Shown: positions 16,355 through 25,793, counted from the stretch's first letter. The stretch: 64,000 nt of DNA from Jejuia sp043557195 (GCA_043557195.1 CP121314.1:2666001-2730000), one strand, 5' to 3'. The notes: generated by a model from the letters alone, not told the origin. Made by a program: numbers and translations.

Positions 16355-17043
16355 TATTTGAGACTGTATTTAAAAATCCAACCCAATATTTTTACGCCTG
16401 CAAATATAGCACCTTTTGCTGTTCCTGAAACTTTTGAGACCCCAATTCTGTTTCGATAATTCACTGGTATTTCGGTATAGCTCAACTTTTGTCTTATAGC
16501 TTTAAGTTGCATTTCTACAGTCCATCCATAGGTTTTATCTTCCATGTTTAGCTGTAATAACTTGTTGTATTTTATTGCTCTAAATGGTCCTAAGTCAGTA
16601 AATTTTGCACTGAAAAGTAGTTTCATTAAAGAGGTTGCTAACCAATTTCCGAAAATTTGCGGCACAGTCATAGAACCTTCTTCACGTAGTCGTTTTACTC
16701 GAGCTCCAATTACAAAATCTACGTCTTTTTCGATGATGGGGGCTACAATTTTCGTAAGTTCTTCGGGAAAATCGCTGTAATCTCCATCTAAAAAAACAAT
16801 AATATCCGGTTTTTCAGCTTTGTTCGCAACATAGTCCATGCCTTTTAAGCAGGCATATCCATACCCTTTATTGGTTTCAGTAAGTACGGTTGCACCTGCC
16901 GCAGCTGCATTTCTCTCGGTATTATCAGTGGACCTGTTACTTACAACTATAACTTCTTCAACATGTTTTGGAATGTCCTTAATTACACTAGCTATAGAAT
17001 CTGCCTCATTAAAGGCAGGAATTATGACGTTGATTTTGGTCAT
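16354..17043 (-). CDS. Family-2 glycosyltransferase, polyprenyl-phosphate hexose synthase-like
   Basis: A 229-residue single-domain GT-A enzyme resembling dolichol- or undecaprenyl-phosphate mannose/glucose synthases. NVIIPAFNEADSIASVI is at the start, the metal-binding FLDGDYSDFPEE is around residues 84-95, and GWTVEMQLKA with NYRNRIGVSKVSG is near the end. It lacks the C-terminal membrane helices of some homologues. It could make a lipid-linked donor for the GT-C enzyme at 11668 or work with the adjacent processive GT2. It overlaps its upstream neighbour by 4 bp. Confidence 0.82.
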   Translation of the reverse strand: MTKINVIIPAFNEADSIASVIKDIPKHVEEVIVVSNRSTDNTERNAAAAGATVLTETNKGYGYACLKGMDYVANKAEKPDIIVFLDGDYSDFPEELTKIVAPIIEKDVDFVIGARVKRLREEGSMTVPQIFGNWLATSLMKLLFSAKFTDLGPFRAIKYNKLLQLNMEDKTYGWTVEMQLKAIRQKLSYTEIPVNYRNRIGVSKVSGTAKGAIFAGVKILGWIFKYSLK

Positions 17044-17516
17044 CTCAAATCCTTAAGATTATTGTCTCTTCTGAAAGATTTAAAATCGGTCCATTCATCA
17101 ATCTGTTTACCGTCTTTAAAGCGTTTTGCAGAAATTAGTTCTTCATTATGATACATCAAACAATAACCGTTTTTCACATTGTTTTTTAATTGGCATTTAT
17201 GATTAATTTTTTCCATGTCATCATAAAATAACCACCAATTATTTTTCTTTCCATTTAGAAAATGACCTTCACTTTCTTTAGTTCCATTTTCGCGGTAAAA
17301 GTACCAATATTTTATGGGTTTATTGTTTTTGAAATGCCCTTCTTTCTGTACTTTCCCATTGGAATAATAAAACGTCCAATATTTGATTTTGACTCCGTTT
17401 TCTGTCCATCCTTCAGCTTTAATGTTGCCGTTTTCGTAGAATTCCCTTTGGTATTTCTTTTCGGCGAAAGCATTAAAACTAATGCATAGTGTTATTATGA
17501 GAATTAGGTTTTTCAT
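17040..17516 (-). CDS. YwqK/MORN-repeat secreted protein
   Basis: A 158-residue protein with a signal peptide (MKNLILIITLCISFNAFA) and four or more MORN-like repeats of the form Y-x-NG-x2-x-EG-x2-NGxK-x3-W-x-F-Y. Proteins of this type are sometimes labelled 'toxin-antitoxin YwqK family', but no toxin context is present. The repeats form an extended beta sheet that may bind surface polymers or other proteins. It leads the glycosyltransferase pair (4-bp overlap), so an envelope role is likely. Confidence 0.75.
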   Translation of the reverse strand: MKNLILIITLCISFNAFAEKKYQREFYENGNIKAEGWTENGVKIKYWTFYYSNGKVQKEGHFKNNKPIKYWYFYRENGTKESEGHFLNGKKNNWWLFYDDMEKINHKCQLKNNVKNGYCLMYHNEELISAKRFKDGKQIDEWTDFKSFRRDNNLKDLR

Positions 17517-17582
17517 TTACAATTTTTTGTTCCATAGAGATTTGTAAAGTTGCTCAACTGAAAACTGAGACTAAAAACTATT

Positions 17583-19205
17583 TTATTTCTGATTTACCAA
17601 ATCCATCAAATCCACATCATTTCCTAGTAGAATATCTGTTGAATTGATACGACCTTTTTCTGGTCCATTTTCTAATTTTAAAACACCTCTAGGACAAACA
17701 GCTGAACATACACCGCAACCCACACAACTTGCACGCACAATATTTTCACCCTTTTGAGCATAGGCACGTACATCAATACCTTGTTCGCAATATGTGGAAC
17801 AGTTACCGCAAGAAATACATTGGCCACCATTAGTTGTAATTCTAAATCGAGATTTAAAACGTTGCACCAAACCTAAGTAGGCCGCTAAAGGACAACCAAA
17901 ACGACACCAAACTCTGTTTCCAAAAATAGGATAGAAACCAGTACCAATTACACCTGCAAACCAAGCCCCAATTAAGAAACTATAGGTGTCTTTTATCCAC
18001 TGTGATTTTATACCAAGGAATGCTTCAGCTCCTGAAAAATAACAATATAAAGTTACCAAGGTCATTACCAACGAAAACACTAATACAGAATGGATTAACC
18101 AGCGTTCTAATTTCCAGGCATTCAAACTTTTATTAGAATGTTGTCTGTATGGATCTCCTAAGGTTTCAGCTAAACCACCACAACCACAAACCCAAGAACA
18201 ATACCAGCGTTTTCCAAAGAAATACACCATTACGGGCACAATAACTATAGTTAATACAACACCCCAAACTAATATAAAAAGGCCTACAGCACCGCTTTCT
18301 CTTAAGCTATCTAAATTCCATTCAAAAAAGAAATCATAATCTAAAGGAAATGCATTTTTAAAATCGTACCCAGGCATGTTTAAACTTGTCATGATTTCTG
18401 GAATAAGAAATGCAAAAACTATCTGAAAAAACAACACCGAGGTGGTACGAATGATTTGGTATTTGTTGTGCCTGTATTTTATGTACATACGCACCGCCAT
18501 TACAATCATAATCACACAGTACAAGAAGCCATATACAAACCATTGACTTGAAGGTCCACCATTTAGGAATTCACTAATTGGGTCTAAAATGTAAGTCCAA
18601 TTCACTACATAATCTGCCATAAAATATAGCATCAAATAGAATACCACTAGATAAACTAATACTAACCAAGCAATCCAACCACGATTAGTACTCGCCTCAT
18701 GATAAATGCCGTTGTGTTTAATACCAGGTCTACCCAATAAAATAACATTTGGTAATATAAAAAATAGTGCACCTATTATGGCTAACCCAAACGTAAGCCA
18801 CCATAGTAAGCCAGCATTCTCTTTCACAAACCCGGAGCCTGCTTTTTTTGCTATTTCATAACTTAAAGTATGAGGCTTTCCATAGATTTTATATTGGTAT
18901 TGTTCACCTTTTTTATCCCAATTCTTTTCTGTATCATACTTTGCTATTAATGCATCATAGTGATTATTGGAAGTTTCATAAGCATTCCTTACACGACTTG
19001 AAAATTCAAAAATATTCAAGTCCTCTTCCGTAACCGTTGCTTTTTTAAGCTCATCTTTTATAATTTCACTTTTGTAGCCTTTAGATGCAATGAATTCGTT
19101 CAATTCGGTTTCAGTTAAACTAAAACTACCTGTAAAAAGAGTACCCGTAAAAATGACTAAACCTATAATGAATAAGACTAATCCTATCTGTTTTATTGCT
19201 TTCAT
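17583..19205 (-). CDS. Membrane-bound 4Fe-4S protein (NapH/CcoG-like)
   Basis: About 540 residues with six or so membrane helices. Membrane-proximal Cys motifs (WVCGCGG, RFGCPLAAY) are followed by two C-terminal ferredoxin-type clusters, CISCGNCSTYC and CVGCGVCSAVCP. This is the layout of NapH/MauN/NosR-like electron carriers that pass electrons between the membrane pool and soluble partners. The start at 19205 (MKAIKQIGLVL) is chosen over 19238 because it gives a normal first helix. It lies 11 bp after a FAD/NAD oxidoreductase gene, a likely electron partner. Confidence 0.78.
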   Translation of the reverse strand: MKAIKQIGLVLFIIGLVIFTGTLFTGSFSLTETELNEFIASKGYKSEIIKDELKKATVTEEDLNIFEFSSRVRNAYETSNNHYDALIAKYDTEKNWDKKGEQYQYKIYGKPHTLSYEIAKKAGSGFVKENAGLLWWLTFGLAIIGALFFILPNVILLGRPGIKHNGIYHEASTNRGWIAWLVLVYLVVFYLMLYFMADYVVNWTYILDPISEFLNGGPSSQWFVYGFLYCVIMIVMAVRMYIKYRHNKYQIIRTTSVLFFQIVFAFLIPEIMTSLNMPGYDFKNAFPLDYDFFFEWNLDSLRESGAVGLFILVWGVVLTIVIVPVMVYFFGKRWYCSWVCGCGGLAETLGDPYRQHSNKSLNAWKLERWLIHSVLVFSLVMTLVTLYCYFSGAEAFLGIKSQWIKDTYSFLIGAWFAGVIGTGFYPIFGNRVWCRFGCPLAAYLGLVQRFKSRFRITTNGGQCISCGNCSTYCEQGIDVRAYAQKGENIVRASCVGCGVCSAVCPRGVLKLENGPEKGRINSTDILLGNDVDLMDLVNQK

Positions 19206-19216
19206 AATATGATGAT

Positions 19217-20557
19217 TTACGCGAATATGCGTTTCCAACTTTTCTTTTTAAGCTGAATATTTGTATTATTTTCTTTGTTGAATTTTGAAACGATGTCTTT
19301 TTCGTGAAGTTTATAAAATTCTGGGTCGAAGTTGGCATCTGCTAAATGTTCTAAAACATAATCTACAGATTGCTTTTCGGTTAAGATTTTATCAAAAAAC
19401 TCATGGCGCATTCTGATACCAAAAGTGTTTATGCCAATAAATTTGCGCGTGTTCTTATCATAATTAATATGAATGCATTTATTACCATCGGCATGTTCCC
19501 AGTAAAAACGCGCTTCATTATCTTTAGGTTGCGCCCAAACCCAACCGTAAGTTTGGTATTCAATATCCATAAATTTAGCGGAGTTAAACCAATGCCCAGG
19601 TTTGTATTGTAAACGGTTACCACAAATGGTTTGCGCTACAGTTTCCCCCATCATGCGTCCTGTATACCAAACGGCTTCAATAGGTCTACGTTGATCAATC
19701 CCTTCATGTTGTTCAGCACAATCACCTATGGCGTAAACATCAGGAATATTCGTTTCTAAATACCGATTTACTTTTACGCCACGACCAGTTTCAATTTCAG
19801 AACCTTTTATAAAATCAATATTAGGCGAAACACCTGCAGTTAGTCCAACCACATTACACGGAATTTCCTCACCAGTCTCTTGAATAATTACTGATTTTAC
19901 TTGTCCGTTATCGTCAGAAACAATCTCTTTTAAGTTTGAGGATAACCGTAAATCAATACCATTAGCTAAAATTTCACGATTTATCATCGCACTTTCACCT
20001 TCAGGCAATACACCATTCCAAAAACTACTTTCACGAACCAAAAACGTCACAGGAATATGTCTGGAATGTAGCATTTCAGCCAACTCAATCCCAATCAATC
20101 CACCACCAACAATAACTGCACGTTTACAAACGGTATTATTAGGTGCGTATTTTTCCAAATTCTCTAAATCTTGTTTATGGTACATCCCCATAACACCATC
20201 TAAATCTTGCCCTGGCCATCCAAATTTATTGGGTTTACTACCAGTGGCAATAATCAGTTTATCATATTTAAGTGTTTCACTACTTGCAAAATGTAGCGTT
20301 TTAGATGTTGTTTCAATTTGCTTTACAAAGCCTTTTTTAAGGGCAATTCTGTTCTTTTTCCAAAACCAATTTTCGTAAGGTTGCGTATGTTCAAACTTCA
20401 TGTGCCCCATATACACGTACATCAACGCAGTGCGCGAAAAGAAATAATCGGTTTCAGCAGAAACAATAGTAATTTTTTTGTCGGAAAGTTTACGAATATG
20501 TCGCGCAGCGGTTACTCCAGAAATTCCGTTTCCAATAATAACAATGTGTTCTTCCAT
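19217..20557 (-). CDS. FAD-dependent NAD(P) oxidoreductase (pyridine nucleotide-disulfide family)
   Basis: About 446 residues. The FAD-binding motif is VIIGNGISGVTAARH at the start, the NAD-binding motif VIVGGGLIGIELAEML around 150-165, and the second FAD motif VYAIGDCAE near 290. It resembles the FAD domain of NADH-nitrite reductase and rubredoxin reductases. The longer open frame to 20620 runs into the dispersed repeat at 20585 and is rejected; MEEHIVIIG is the natural start. It probably feeds electrons from NAD(P)H to the adjacent membrane Fe-S protein. The physiological acceptor is unknown. Confidence 0.8.
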   Translation of the reverse strand: MEEHIVIIGNGISGVTAARHIRKLSDKKITIVSAETDYFFSRTALMYVYMGHMKFEHTQPYENWFWKKNRIALKKGFVKQIETTSKTLHFASSETLKYDKLIIATGSKPNKFGWPGQDLDGVMGMYHKQDLENLEKYAPNNTVCKRAVIVGGGLIGIELAEMLHSRHIPVTFLVRESSFWNGVLPEGESAMINREILANGIDLRLSSNLKEIVSDDNGQVKSVIIQETGEEIPCNVVGLTAGVSPNIDFIKGSEIETGRGVKVNRYLETNIPDVYAIGDCAEQHEGIDQRRPIEAVWYTGRMMGETVAQTICGNRLQYKPGHWFNSAKFMDIEYQTYGWVWAQPKDNEARFYWEHADGNKCIHINYDKNTRKFIGINTFGIRMRHEFFDKILTEKQSVDYVLEHLADANFDPEFYKLHEKDIVSKFNKENNTNIQLKKKSWKRIFA

Positions 20558-20584
20558 AATTTGGTTGTTAGTGTAATTTTTTTT

Positions 20585-20670
20585 GGGCGTTACCCTGTCG
20601 GGTCGGGCTTTACGTTTCAAGTCCTCGCTCCGTGCCTCCGCTGTGGGCTTTCCACTGCAATCCCTAACGC
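20585..20670. repeat. Dispersed GCGTTA/TAACGC repeat, copy 2
   Basis: Inverted relative to copy 1: starts GGGCGTTACC, ends ATCCCTAACGC. The interior (GGGTCGGGCT, CAAGTCCTCGC, TGTGGGCT) aligns with the reverse complement of 5129-5216. It lies in the divergent intergenic region upstream of the FAD oxidoreductase. Confidence 0.75.
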
Positions 20671-20761
20671 GGGTGAGTTTGCTAACGTGTTTTGTAGCCT
20701 AATCAACGGGCATATTTTGCAACGCATAAACCATTGAAAATATGGTAATAGGTCGCATCTA

Positions 20762-20787
20762 AAGGTAATAACTTAATGTGTTACCTT
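20762..20787. promoter_or_regulatory. Inverted repeat, possible operator, in a 372-bp intergenic region
   Basis: AAGGTAA (20762-20768) and TTACCTT (20781-20787) are exact inverted arms, spaced by 12 bp, between divergent genes. Apart from this and repeat copy 2, nothing else was recognised between 20558 and 20929. Confidence 0.35.
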
Positions 20788-20929
20788 AATTTAGAACAAG
20801 TTTAAATTGATTATCTTTTGTAAGGAATTGTCATGCCCCGAGACGCGAAAAAATTGTTGTTTTTTTTGAAAGTTTATGGAAATTAGGCAGACTTAGTTGA
20901 GAGTAAATTGAAAATTAAATCATTCAAAA

Positions 20930-21643
20930 ATGAAAAAAATAATAGTTATAATAACCGTAATACTAGGAAGTGTTGCTGCACAAGCACAAGATTTAAATAC
21001 TTTCTTTAATAAAGCCGATGCGTTTTTTAAATCAAATGTAGCTAATGGAAGAGTAGCTTATGATAACATACATAAAGATCCTTCTCAATTAAACGAAGTA
21101 TTAAAAATAGCACAAGGCATTTCAGTTTCTAAAGATGATGCTAAAAACTACCAAGCATTTTGGATTAACGCTTACAACTTATCGGTAATAAAAGGGTTGA
21201 TAGATAAATATCCAACAAAATCACCATTAGATAATGCTGGTTTTTTTGATAAAACAACGCACAATATTGGCGGAAAAAACATCACTTTAAATGATATAGA
21301 ACACAAGCTATTACGAGGTCAATTTAACGATGCCCGTTTTCACTTTGTATTGGTATGTGGCGCGGTTGGATGTCCACCACTTATTAATAAAGCTTACTTG
21401 CCAAATACCTTAGATATGCAATTAGAATCCCAAACTAAAAAAGCTATAAACGGAGATTTTATTAGAGTAAATGAAAAGAAAAACCGTGTACAAGCATCTC
21501 AAATTATGGAATGGTATAAAGAAGATTTTACAATGAAAGGAATGGATGAAATTGACTTTATAAACAAGTATAAAACAGAAAAGTTAGAAGGAAAATGGAA
21601 GTTAAGCTACTTTCCTTATGACTGGAATATTAATAAACAATAA
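20930..21643 (+). CDS. DUF547 periplasmic protein
   Basis: A 237-residue protein with a signal peptide (about 1-19, ending AAQAQ) and a DUF547 domain. The hallmark segments are AFWINAYNLSVIKGLI, LNDIEHKLLRGQF, RFHFVLVCGAVGCPPL and IMEWYKEDF. The conserved Cys residues in VCGAVGCP suggest a disulfide or ligand site. DUF547 has no settled activity. A second DUF547 protein lies at 27373, and the next gene here is an outer-membrane protein, so an envelope role is likely. Confidence 0.8.
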   Translation: MKKIIVIITVILGSVAAQAQDLNTFFNKADAFFKSNVANGRVAYDNIHKDPSQLNEVLKIAQGISVSKDDAKNYQAFWINAYNLSVIKGLIDKYPTKSPLDNAGFFDKTTHNIGGKNITLNDIEHKLLRGQFNDARFHFVLVCGAVGCPPLINKAYLPNTLDMQLESQTKKAINGDFIRVNEKKNRVQASQIMEWYKEDFTMKGMDEIDFINKYKTEKLEGKWKLSYFPYDWNINKQ

Positions 21644-21715
21644 TAATTAAAACAACAAATACATCATTCCGCTAAATAATTAAGGATGATACCTAATAAA
21701 CCAAAAATCAAAAAC

Positions 21716-22582
21716 ATGAAAAGAGTAATAGCAATAATAGCTTTAGTAGCAATATCATTTAATGGGTTTTCTCAAGAAGACGAACAAGAAGAACGTAGTG
21801 TAATTCAAACCTATACACCATCCATACTTTTAAAGAAAGGACAGTGGGATATCAAATGGTTCAATAATTTATATACTGAAACTAAAGCCAAATTTAATGG
21901 GGTAAAGGCTGATAAAGCACGTGAAACCTATTTCACTTCAAGCTTTGACATATTTACCGGAGTATCGGAGAATAACTCTCTTAACGTTGGAGTTTTATTC
22001 GATATAAGATCTAATGTGATAGGTGATAGAAGTGCATTAAATGTATTGTCTTTTGATGGTGAAAGAGGTACAGCACGTTCTGGCTTAACTTCCATAGCAC
22101 CAGTAATTAAATTCAATCCAATTAAGAATGTTGGTAATTTTACTATTCAATCGGCATTTCATATTCCGCTTTTTAGTGAAGAATCAGATAGCCAAGGCGT
22201 CTTTTTAGACCAAACAGCTTATACGTTCCAAAATCGTTTTTTCTATGATTACACATTACCAGGTGGCGATTGGCAATTATTTACCGAACTAAATACGGAA
22301 TATAACTTCGGAGACGATGATAGTTTTGCTAATAATACATTTGTAATAGCACCTGGTCTTTTTATGAGTTATTTCCCAAGTTCCAAGTCTACAGTTTTAG
22401 GATTTGTTCAGCATTTTCAACGTGTTGGAGATTTTGAACAAGATTTTACAGCTTTAGGTTTTGGAGGAAAGTATCAGTTGACTAAAGAATTAAATTTAGA
22501 ATTGCTTTATAGCAAATTTGTCAGAGGTGAAAATACTGGATTAGGGCAATCATTCAACATTGGATTAAGAGCTTTGTTCTAG
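21716..22582 (+). CDS. Outer-membrane beta-barrel protein, unknown
   Basis: About 288 residues starting at MKRVIAIIALVAISFNGFSQ, a clean signal peptide; the ATG at 21686 would add ten polar residues and is rejected. The mature protein shows alternating beta-strand patterns and ends in FNIGLRALF, a typical barrel C terminus. Family not named. It lies 72 bp after the DUF547 gene on the same strand and may share its transcript. Confidence 0.65.
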   Translation: MKRVIAIIALVAISFNGFSQEDEQEERSVIQTYTPSILLKKGQWDIKWFNNLYTETKAKFNGVKADKARETYFTSSFDIFTGVSENNSLNVGVLFDIRSNVIGDRSALNVLSFDGERGTARSGLTSIAPVIKFNPIKNVGNFTIQSAFHIPLFSEESDSQGVFLDQTAYTFQNRFFYDYTLPGGDWQLFTELNTEYNFGDDDSFANNTFVIAPGLFMSYFPSSKSTVLGFVQHFQRVGDFEQDFTALGFGGKYQLTKELNLELLYSKFVRGENTGLGQSFNIGLRALF

Positions 22583-22632
22583 TAGATAGTATCAGATTAA
22601 ATAGTAAATTAGGAGTTTAAAAGCTATGATGA

Positions 22633-23640
22633 ATGAAGCATTTTAAACTCCTTCTTTTTGTTTTAATATTTGGTTTTCAATCCTGTAAAACCCAAACTGA
22701 AAAAATCAATGGTGTAAGCTTTGTGGCGGCAAATGCTGAGGTTTCTGAAAAACATGTCAATCCGGTTATAAATGTAAATGCTAATTATGCAGCCATTATG
22801 CCTTTTGGATTTATAAAGGATTTAAAACATCCAGAAATCATTCACAATACACATAGGCAATGGTTTGGAGAAACTGTAGATGGTGCAAAACAATATATTG
22901 GAGAGTTAAGGAAAAGAGATATTAAAATTATGCTGAAGCCTCAAATTTGGGTATGGCATGGTGAATTTACAGGATACATTGAAATGCAAAAAGAGGAAGA
23001 TTGGAAAGCCCTAGAAGATTCCTATTCCAAATTTATTTTAGAGTATGCGGTGTTAGCTAATCAACTTAATATCGACATATTCTGTATCGGTACTGAGTTG
23101 GAACGGTTTGTAGCAAACCGAACATCTTACTGGTTGGGCTTAATAAGAAAAATTAAATCTATCTATAAAGGGAAGCTAACATATGCCGCTAATTGGGACG
23201 AATTCAAAAGAACACCATTTTGGAACGCCTTAGATTATATAGGCGTTGATGCCTATTTTCCTGTTAGTGATAGTAAAACGCCAACATTGGAAGAGTGTAA
23301 GAAAGGTTGGGAAACACATAAAGCGATTATAAAATCAATTTCTGAGAAGGCTGGAAAACCTATTCTTTTTACAGAATTTGGTTATAGAAGTGTAGATTAT
23401 TCAGGAAAGGAACCTTGGAGAAGTGATAGAGGTATGAAACAAGTAAACCTAGAAGCACAAACCAATACAACAAAAGCGTTGTTTGAAATCTTTTGGAAGG
23501 AAGAGTGGTTTGCAGGTGGATTTATTTGGAAATGGTTCATTAATCACGATAAGGTAGGGGGGCTCGATAATCCCATGTTTACACCGCAAAACAAACCAGT
23601 GGAGGCATTAATTCGTAAATACTATAAAACAAACTATTAA
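22633..23640 (+). CDS. Lipoprotein, glycoside hydrolase GH113-like
   Basis: A 335-residue TIM-barrel glycosidase with a lipobox ending at C18 (LIFGFQSC). Likely catalytic acids are E155 (CIGTELERF) and E248 (ILFTEFGYRS), matching the acid/base and nucleophile positions of the GH113 beta-mannanase type; WVWHGEFTG and WFAGGFIWKWF also fit. It probably acts on a mannan-like or related beta-glycan at the cell surface or periplasm. It leads a three-gene unit with a second lipoprotein (1-bp overlap) and an Omp85-like barrel. Confidence 0.75.
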   Translation: MKHFKLLLFVLIFGFQSCKTQTEKINGVSFVAANAEVSEKHVNPVINVNANYAAIMPFGFIKDLKHPEIIHNTHRQWFGETVDGAKQYIGELRKRDIKIMLKPQIWVWHGEFTGYIEMQKEEDWKALEDSYSKFILEYAVLANQLNIDIFCIGTELERFVANRTSYWLGLIRKIKSIYKGKLTYAANWDEFKRTPFWNALDYIGVDAYFPVSDSKTPTLEECKKGWETHKAIIKSISEKAGKPILFTEFGYRSVDYSGKEPWRSDRGMKQVNLEAQTNTTKALFEIFWKEEWFAGGFIWKWFINHDKVGGLDNPMFTPQNKPVEALIRKYYKTNY

Positions 23641-24368
23641 TGCAAAAGTGGAACAACATACTGTTTTTTGCTTTGATACTCTTGTCTTGTACAGATGCAG
23701 ATGATAAGATTGAGGAAACCCTAGCAATATATGCTTCCAGTAATACTATTGAAACAGGAGGGGTTATTGCTTGTGCCGCTAGTGATAAAGATACTGGTGA
23801 CGTTTTGACGTTTTTTTACCCCGAAGAAGGCGCTAGCAATATTAGGTTTTATGAAACTGAAAATACGGATGTGAATCATGAAGATTATGCAAACTACAAA
23901 CAGGTTTTTGTAAATAGCGAGCCGTTTTTTAATGGGCATTTAGGTAAGTTTACGCAGTCGTCTTCTAACGAAAAATGGGTGATTATTACTTTTGAATTAA
24001 ATGCTGAAGTAAAAATTTCAAATCCGATTCGTATTAAGCATTTAACAAAACCCACAGTTTGGACTGAGGTCGTAACGATTAATCAAGCTACTTCAGGAAT
24101 GCCAGTATTTTCATGGGAACATGATGCAGCTGGAGATAATGCTATTTATTTTCAAGTAGTTTCAGATGTTAGTAATAATTTATTGTCAGGTACGTATACC
24201 AATGAAAGTTCATTTCAATATTACAATACCAATAATGTCGTGCTAAACGTCACAACTCAAACACCTCCAGATTTAGCTGTGGGAAACAATTATAATTTCA
24301 CATTAATGGATGTAAGTTTAGATAATTGGGTAAATTTGGTGATTACTAAATCTTTTACAGCCCAATGA
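23640..24368 (+). CDS. Lipoprotein, unknown
   Basis: A 242-residue protein with a lipoprotein signal (lipobox ALILLSC near residue 17). The rest is beta-rich, with segments such as WVIITFELNAEVKISNPIRIK and MPVFSWEHDAAGDNAIYFQV suggesting Ig-like or jelly-roll folds. I do not recognise a family. It overlaps the GH113-like gene by one base and the following Omp85-like gene by 4 bp, so all three are translationally coupled and probably form one envelope system. Confidence 0.65.
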   Translation: MQKWNNILFFALILLSCTDADDKIEETLAIYASSNTIETGGVIACAASDKDTGDVLTFFYPEEGASNIRFYETENTDVNHEDYANYKQVFVNSEPFFNGHLGKFTQSSSNEKWVIITFELNAEVKISNPIRIKHLTKPTVWTEVVTINQATSGMPVFSWEHDAAGDNAIYFQVVSDVSNNLLSGTYTNESSFQYYNTNNVVLNVTTQTPPDLAVGNNYNFTLMDVSLDNWVNLVITKSFTAQ

Positions 24369-25624
24369 TGAAGCGGAATTTAATCTACATCGTATCTATA
24401 TGTATAGGTTATATTTCATTTGCTCAAGAAAAGTATGTGGCTGATGTGAAAATTCAGGGTAACGAGAAATTAAAATCATCATTCGTAAAAAAAATAGCAT
24501 CATTAAAATCTGGTGACGTTTTAGATTCTTTGCGCATTGAAGAGGATATGAGGTTTTTGAAACGTTTGCCTTCAATATCTCATGCATCATATCAAGTTTT
24601 TCCGGCAGAAGGCAATACATACAACGTCTTTTATAATATAGAAGAGAATTTTACTTTAATTCCTTCCGTTAATTTCTATACCACAGATAATGATGAATTT
24701 GCATATCGTATTGGGCTATATGAGTTTAATGCCTTGGGACGAAACATTATTGTTGGCGGATTTTATCAGAAAGATATTTACGATTCTCATGCTATAAACA
24801 TCAGAGCACCATTTTTATTTTCAAGACATTGGGGGTTAGCGGCTAATTATCAAGATTTAACTACCCAAGAACCCGTGTTCTTTGAAGACGAAACCGCACA
24901 ATATAAATACAACAATAAGAGCTATGAGCTTCTTGGTTTGTATCGATTCAATTTTCATCATAGATTAGAATTTGGAGCAAATTATTTCGTAGAAGATTAT
25001 CGTTTTAAAGGCGATAACATAAATAATAGGCCAGAGCTAAACGTCCATAAATGGTTAGCTAAGGGTATTTACGAATACAACAATCTAGACTATTTTTACC
25101 AATTTGTGTCTGGCTTTAGAAGCGTGTTCAACTTTCAATATGTAACATCTACTGACGATATGCTTCCCGATTTTTTCATAGGGTGGAACGACTTTTTCTA
25201 TTTCAAACGTATAGGCGAAAAAGGCAATTGGGCAAACAGATTACGTATGGGGCTTTCTACTAATGATGAGACACCATTTGCTCCGTTTTCCGTAGATAAT
25301 AACCTAAATGTCCGTGGTGTTGGTAATACTATAGATAGAGGCACGGGCGTTATTGTTTTAAATACTGAATACCGTCATACACTTTACGAAAAAAACTGGT
25401 TTGTGCTTCAGGGCAATGCTTTTGTAGATGCAGGTACATGGCGAAATCCAGGAGGTGATTTTGGAGATTTTAGTAAAAAAGATAATGTAAAAGTTTATCC
25501 AGGTTTGGGCTTGCGCTTCATTCATAAAAAAATCTATAATGCCATTTTTAGAATAGATTATGGCTATGGCATTACCGAAAATTCTACAAAAGGTTTCGTG
25601 TTTGGTATTGGGCAGTACTTTTAG
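24365..25624 (+). CDS. Omp85/BamA-superfamily outer-membrane protein
   Basis: A 419-residue protein with a signal peptide (to about FAQ, residue 21), one POTRA-like domain (about 24-95, VKIQGNEKLKSSFV) and a C-terminal 16-strand-type barrel. NVRGVGNTIDRGTGVIV near residue 318 resembles the conserved RGxG loop 6 motif, and the chain ends in GFVFGIGQYF. It is shorter than BamA (five POTRA domains) and closer to minimal Omp85 proteins. Its role may be insertion or secretion of a partner, perhaps the adjacent lipoproteins. Confidence 0.72.
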   Translation: MMKRNLIYIVSICIGYISFAQEKYVADVKIQGNEKLKSSFVKKIASLKSGDVLDSLRIEEDMRFLKRLPSISHASYQVFPAEGNTYNVFYNIEENFTLIPSVNFYTTDNDEFAYRIGLYEFNALGRNIIVGGFYQKDIYDSHAINIRAPFLFSRHWGLAANYQDLTTQEPVFFEDETAQYKYNNKSYELLGLYRFNFHHRLEFGANYFVEDYRFKGDNINNRPELNVHKWLAKGIYEYNNLDYFYQFVSGFRSVFNFQYVTSTDDMLPDFFIGWNDFFYFKRIGEKGNWANRLRMGLSTNDETPFAPFSVDNNLNVRGVGNTIDRGTGVIVLNTEYRHTLYEKNWFVLQGNAFVDAGTWRNPGGDFGDFSKKDNVKVYPGLGLRFIHKKIYNAIFRIDYGYGITENSTKGFVFGIGQYF

Positions 25625-25641
25625 TAACATTGATTTTTTAT

Positions 25642-25793
25642 GGGCGTTCCCCTGTAGGGTCGGGCTATCCGCTATATCTTTTGTTTTTGTCATTCCTGCG
25701 AAGGCAAGAATCTATAAAAGTGACATCTTCAGTAATTCATTATAGGCTTTTATAGCAATTAAAACAAAAGGATGCCGCTACTATCCCTAACGC
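25642..25793. repeat. Dispersed GCGTTA/TAACGC repeat, copy 3, with nested insert
   Basis: Ends GGGCGTTCCCC and TATCCCTAACGC belong to the repeat family. The interior holds nested inverted arms: ATCTTTTGTTTT/AAAACAAAAGGAT, then CTATAAAAG/CTTTTATAG. Inside these lies one half of the other repeat family (GTCATTCCTGCGAAGGC, from 25689). It fills most of the 305-bp gap before the phosphatase gene; nothing else was seen there apart from a promoter box. Confidence 0.65.

Noticed and set aside
17040..17516. Toxin-antitoxin component (YwqK label)
   Set aside because: The protein has a signal peptide and MORN repeats and lies with glycosyltransferases; no toxin or immunity partner is nearby.
20318..20737. 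139-residue plus-strand open frame
   Set aside because: It is antisense to the FAD oxidoreductase and runs through repeat copy 2.
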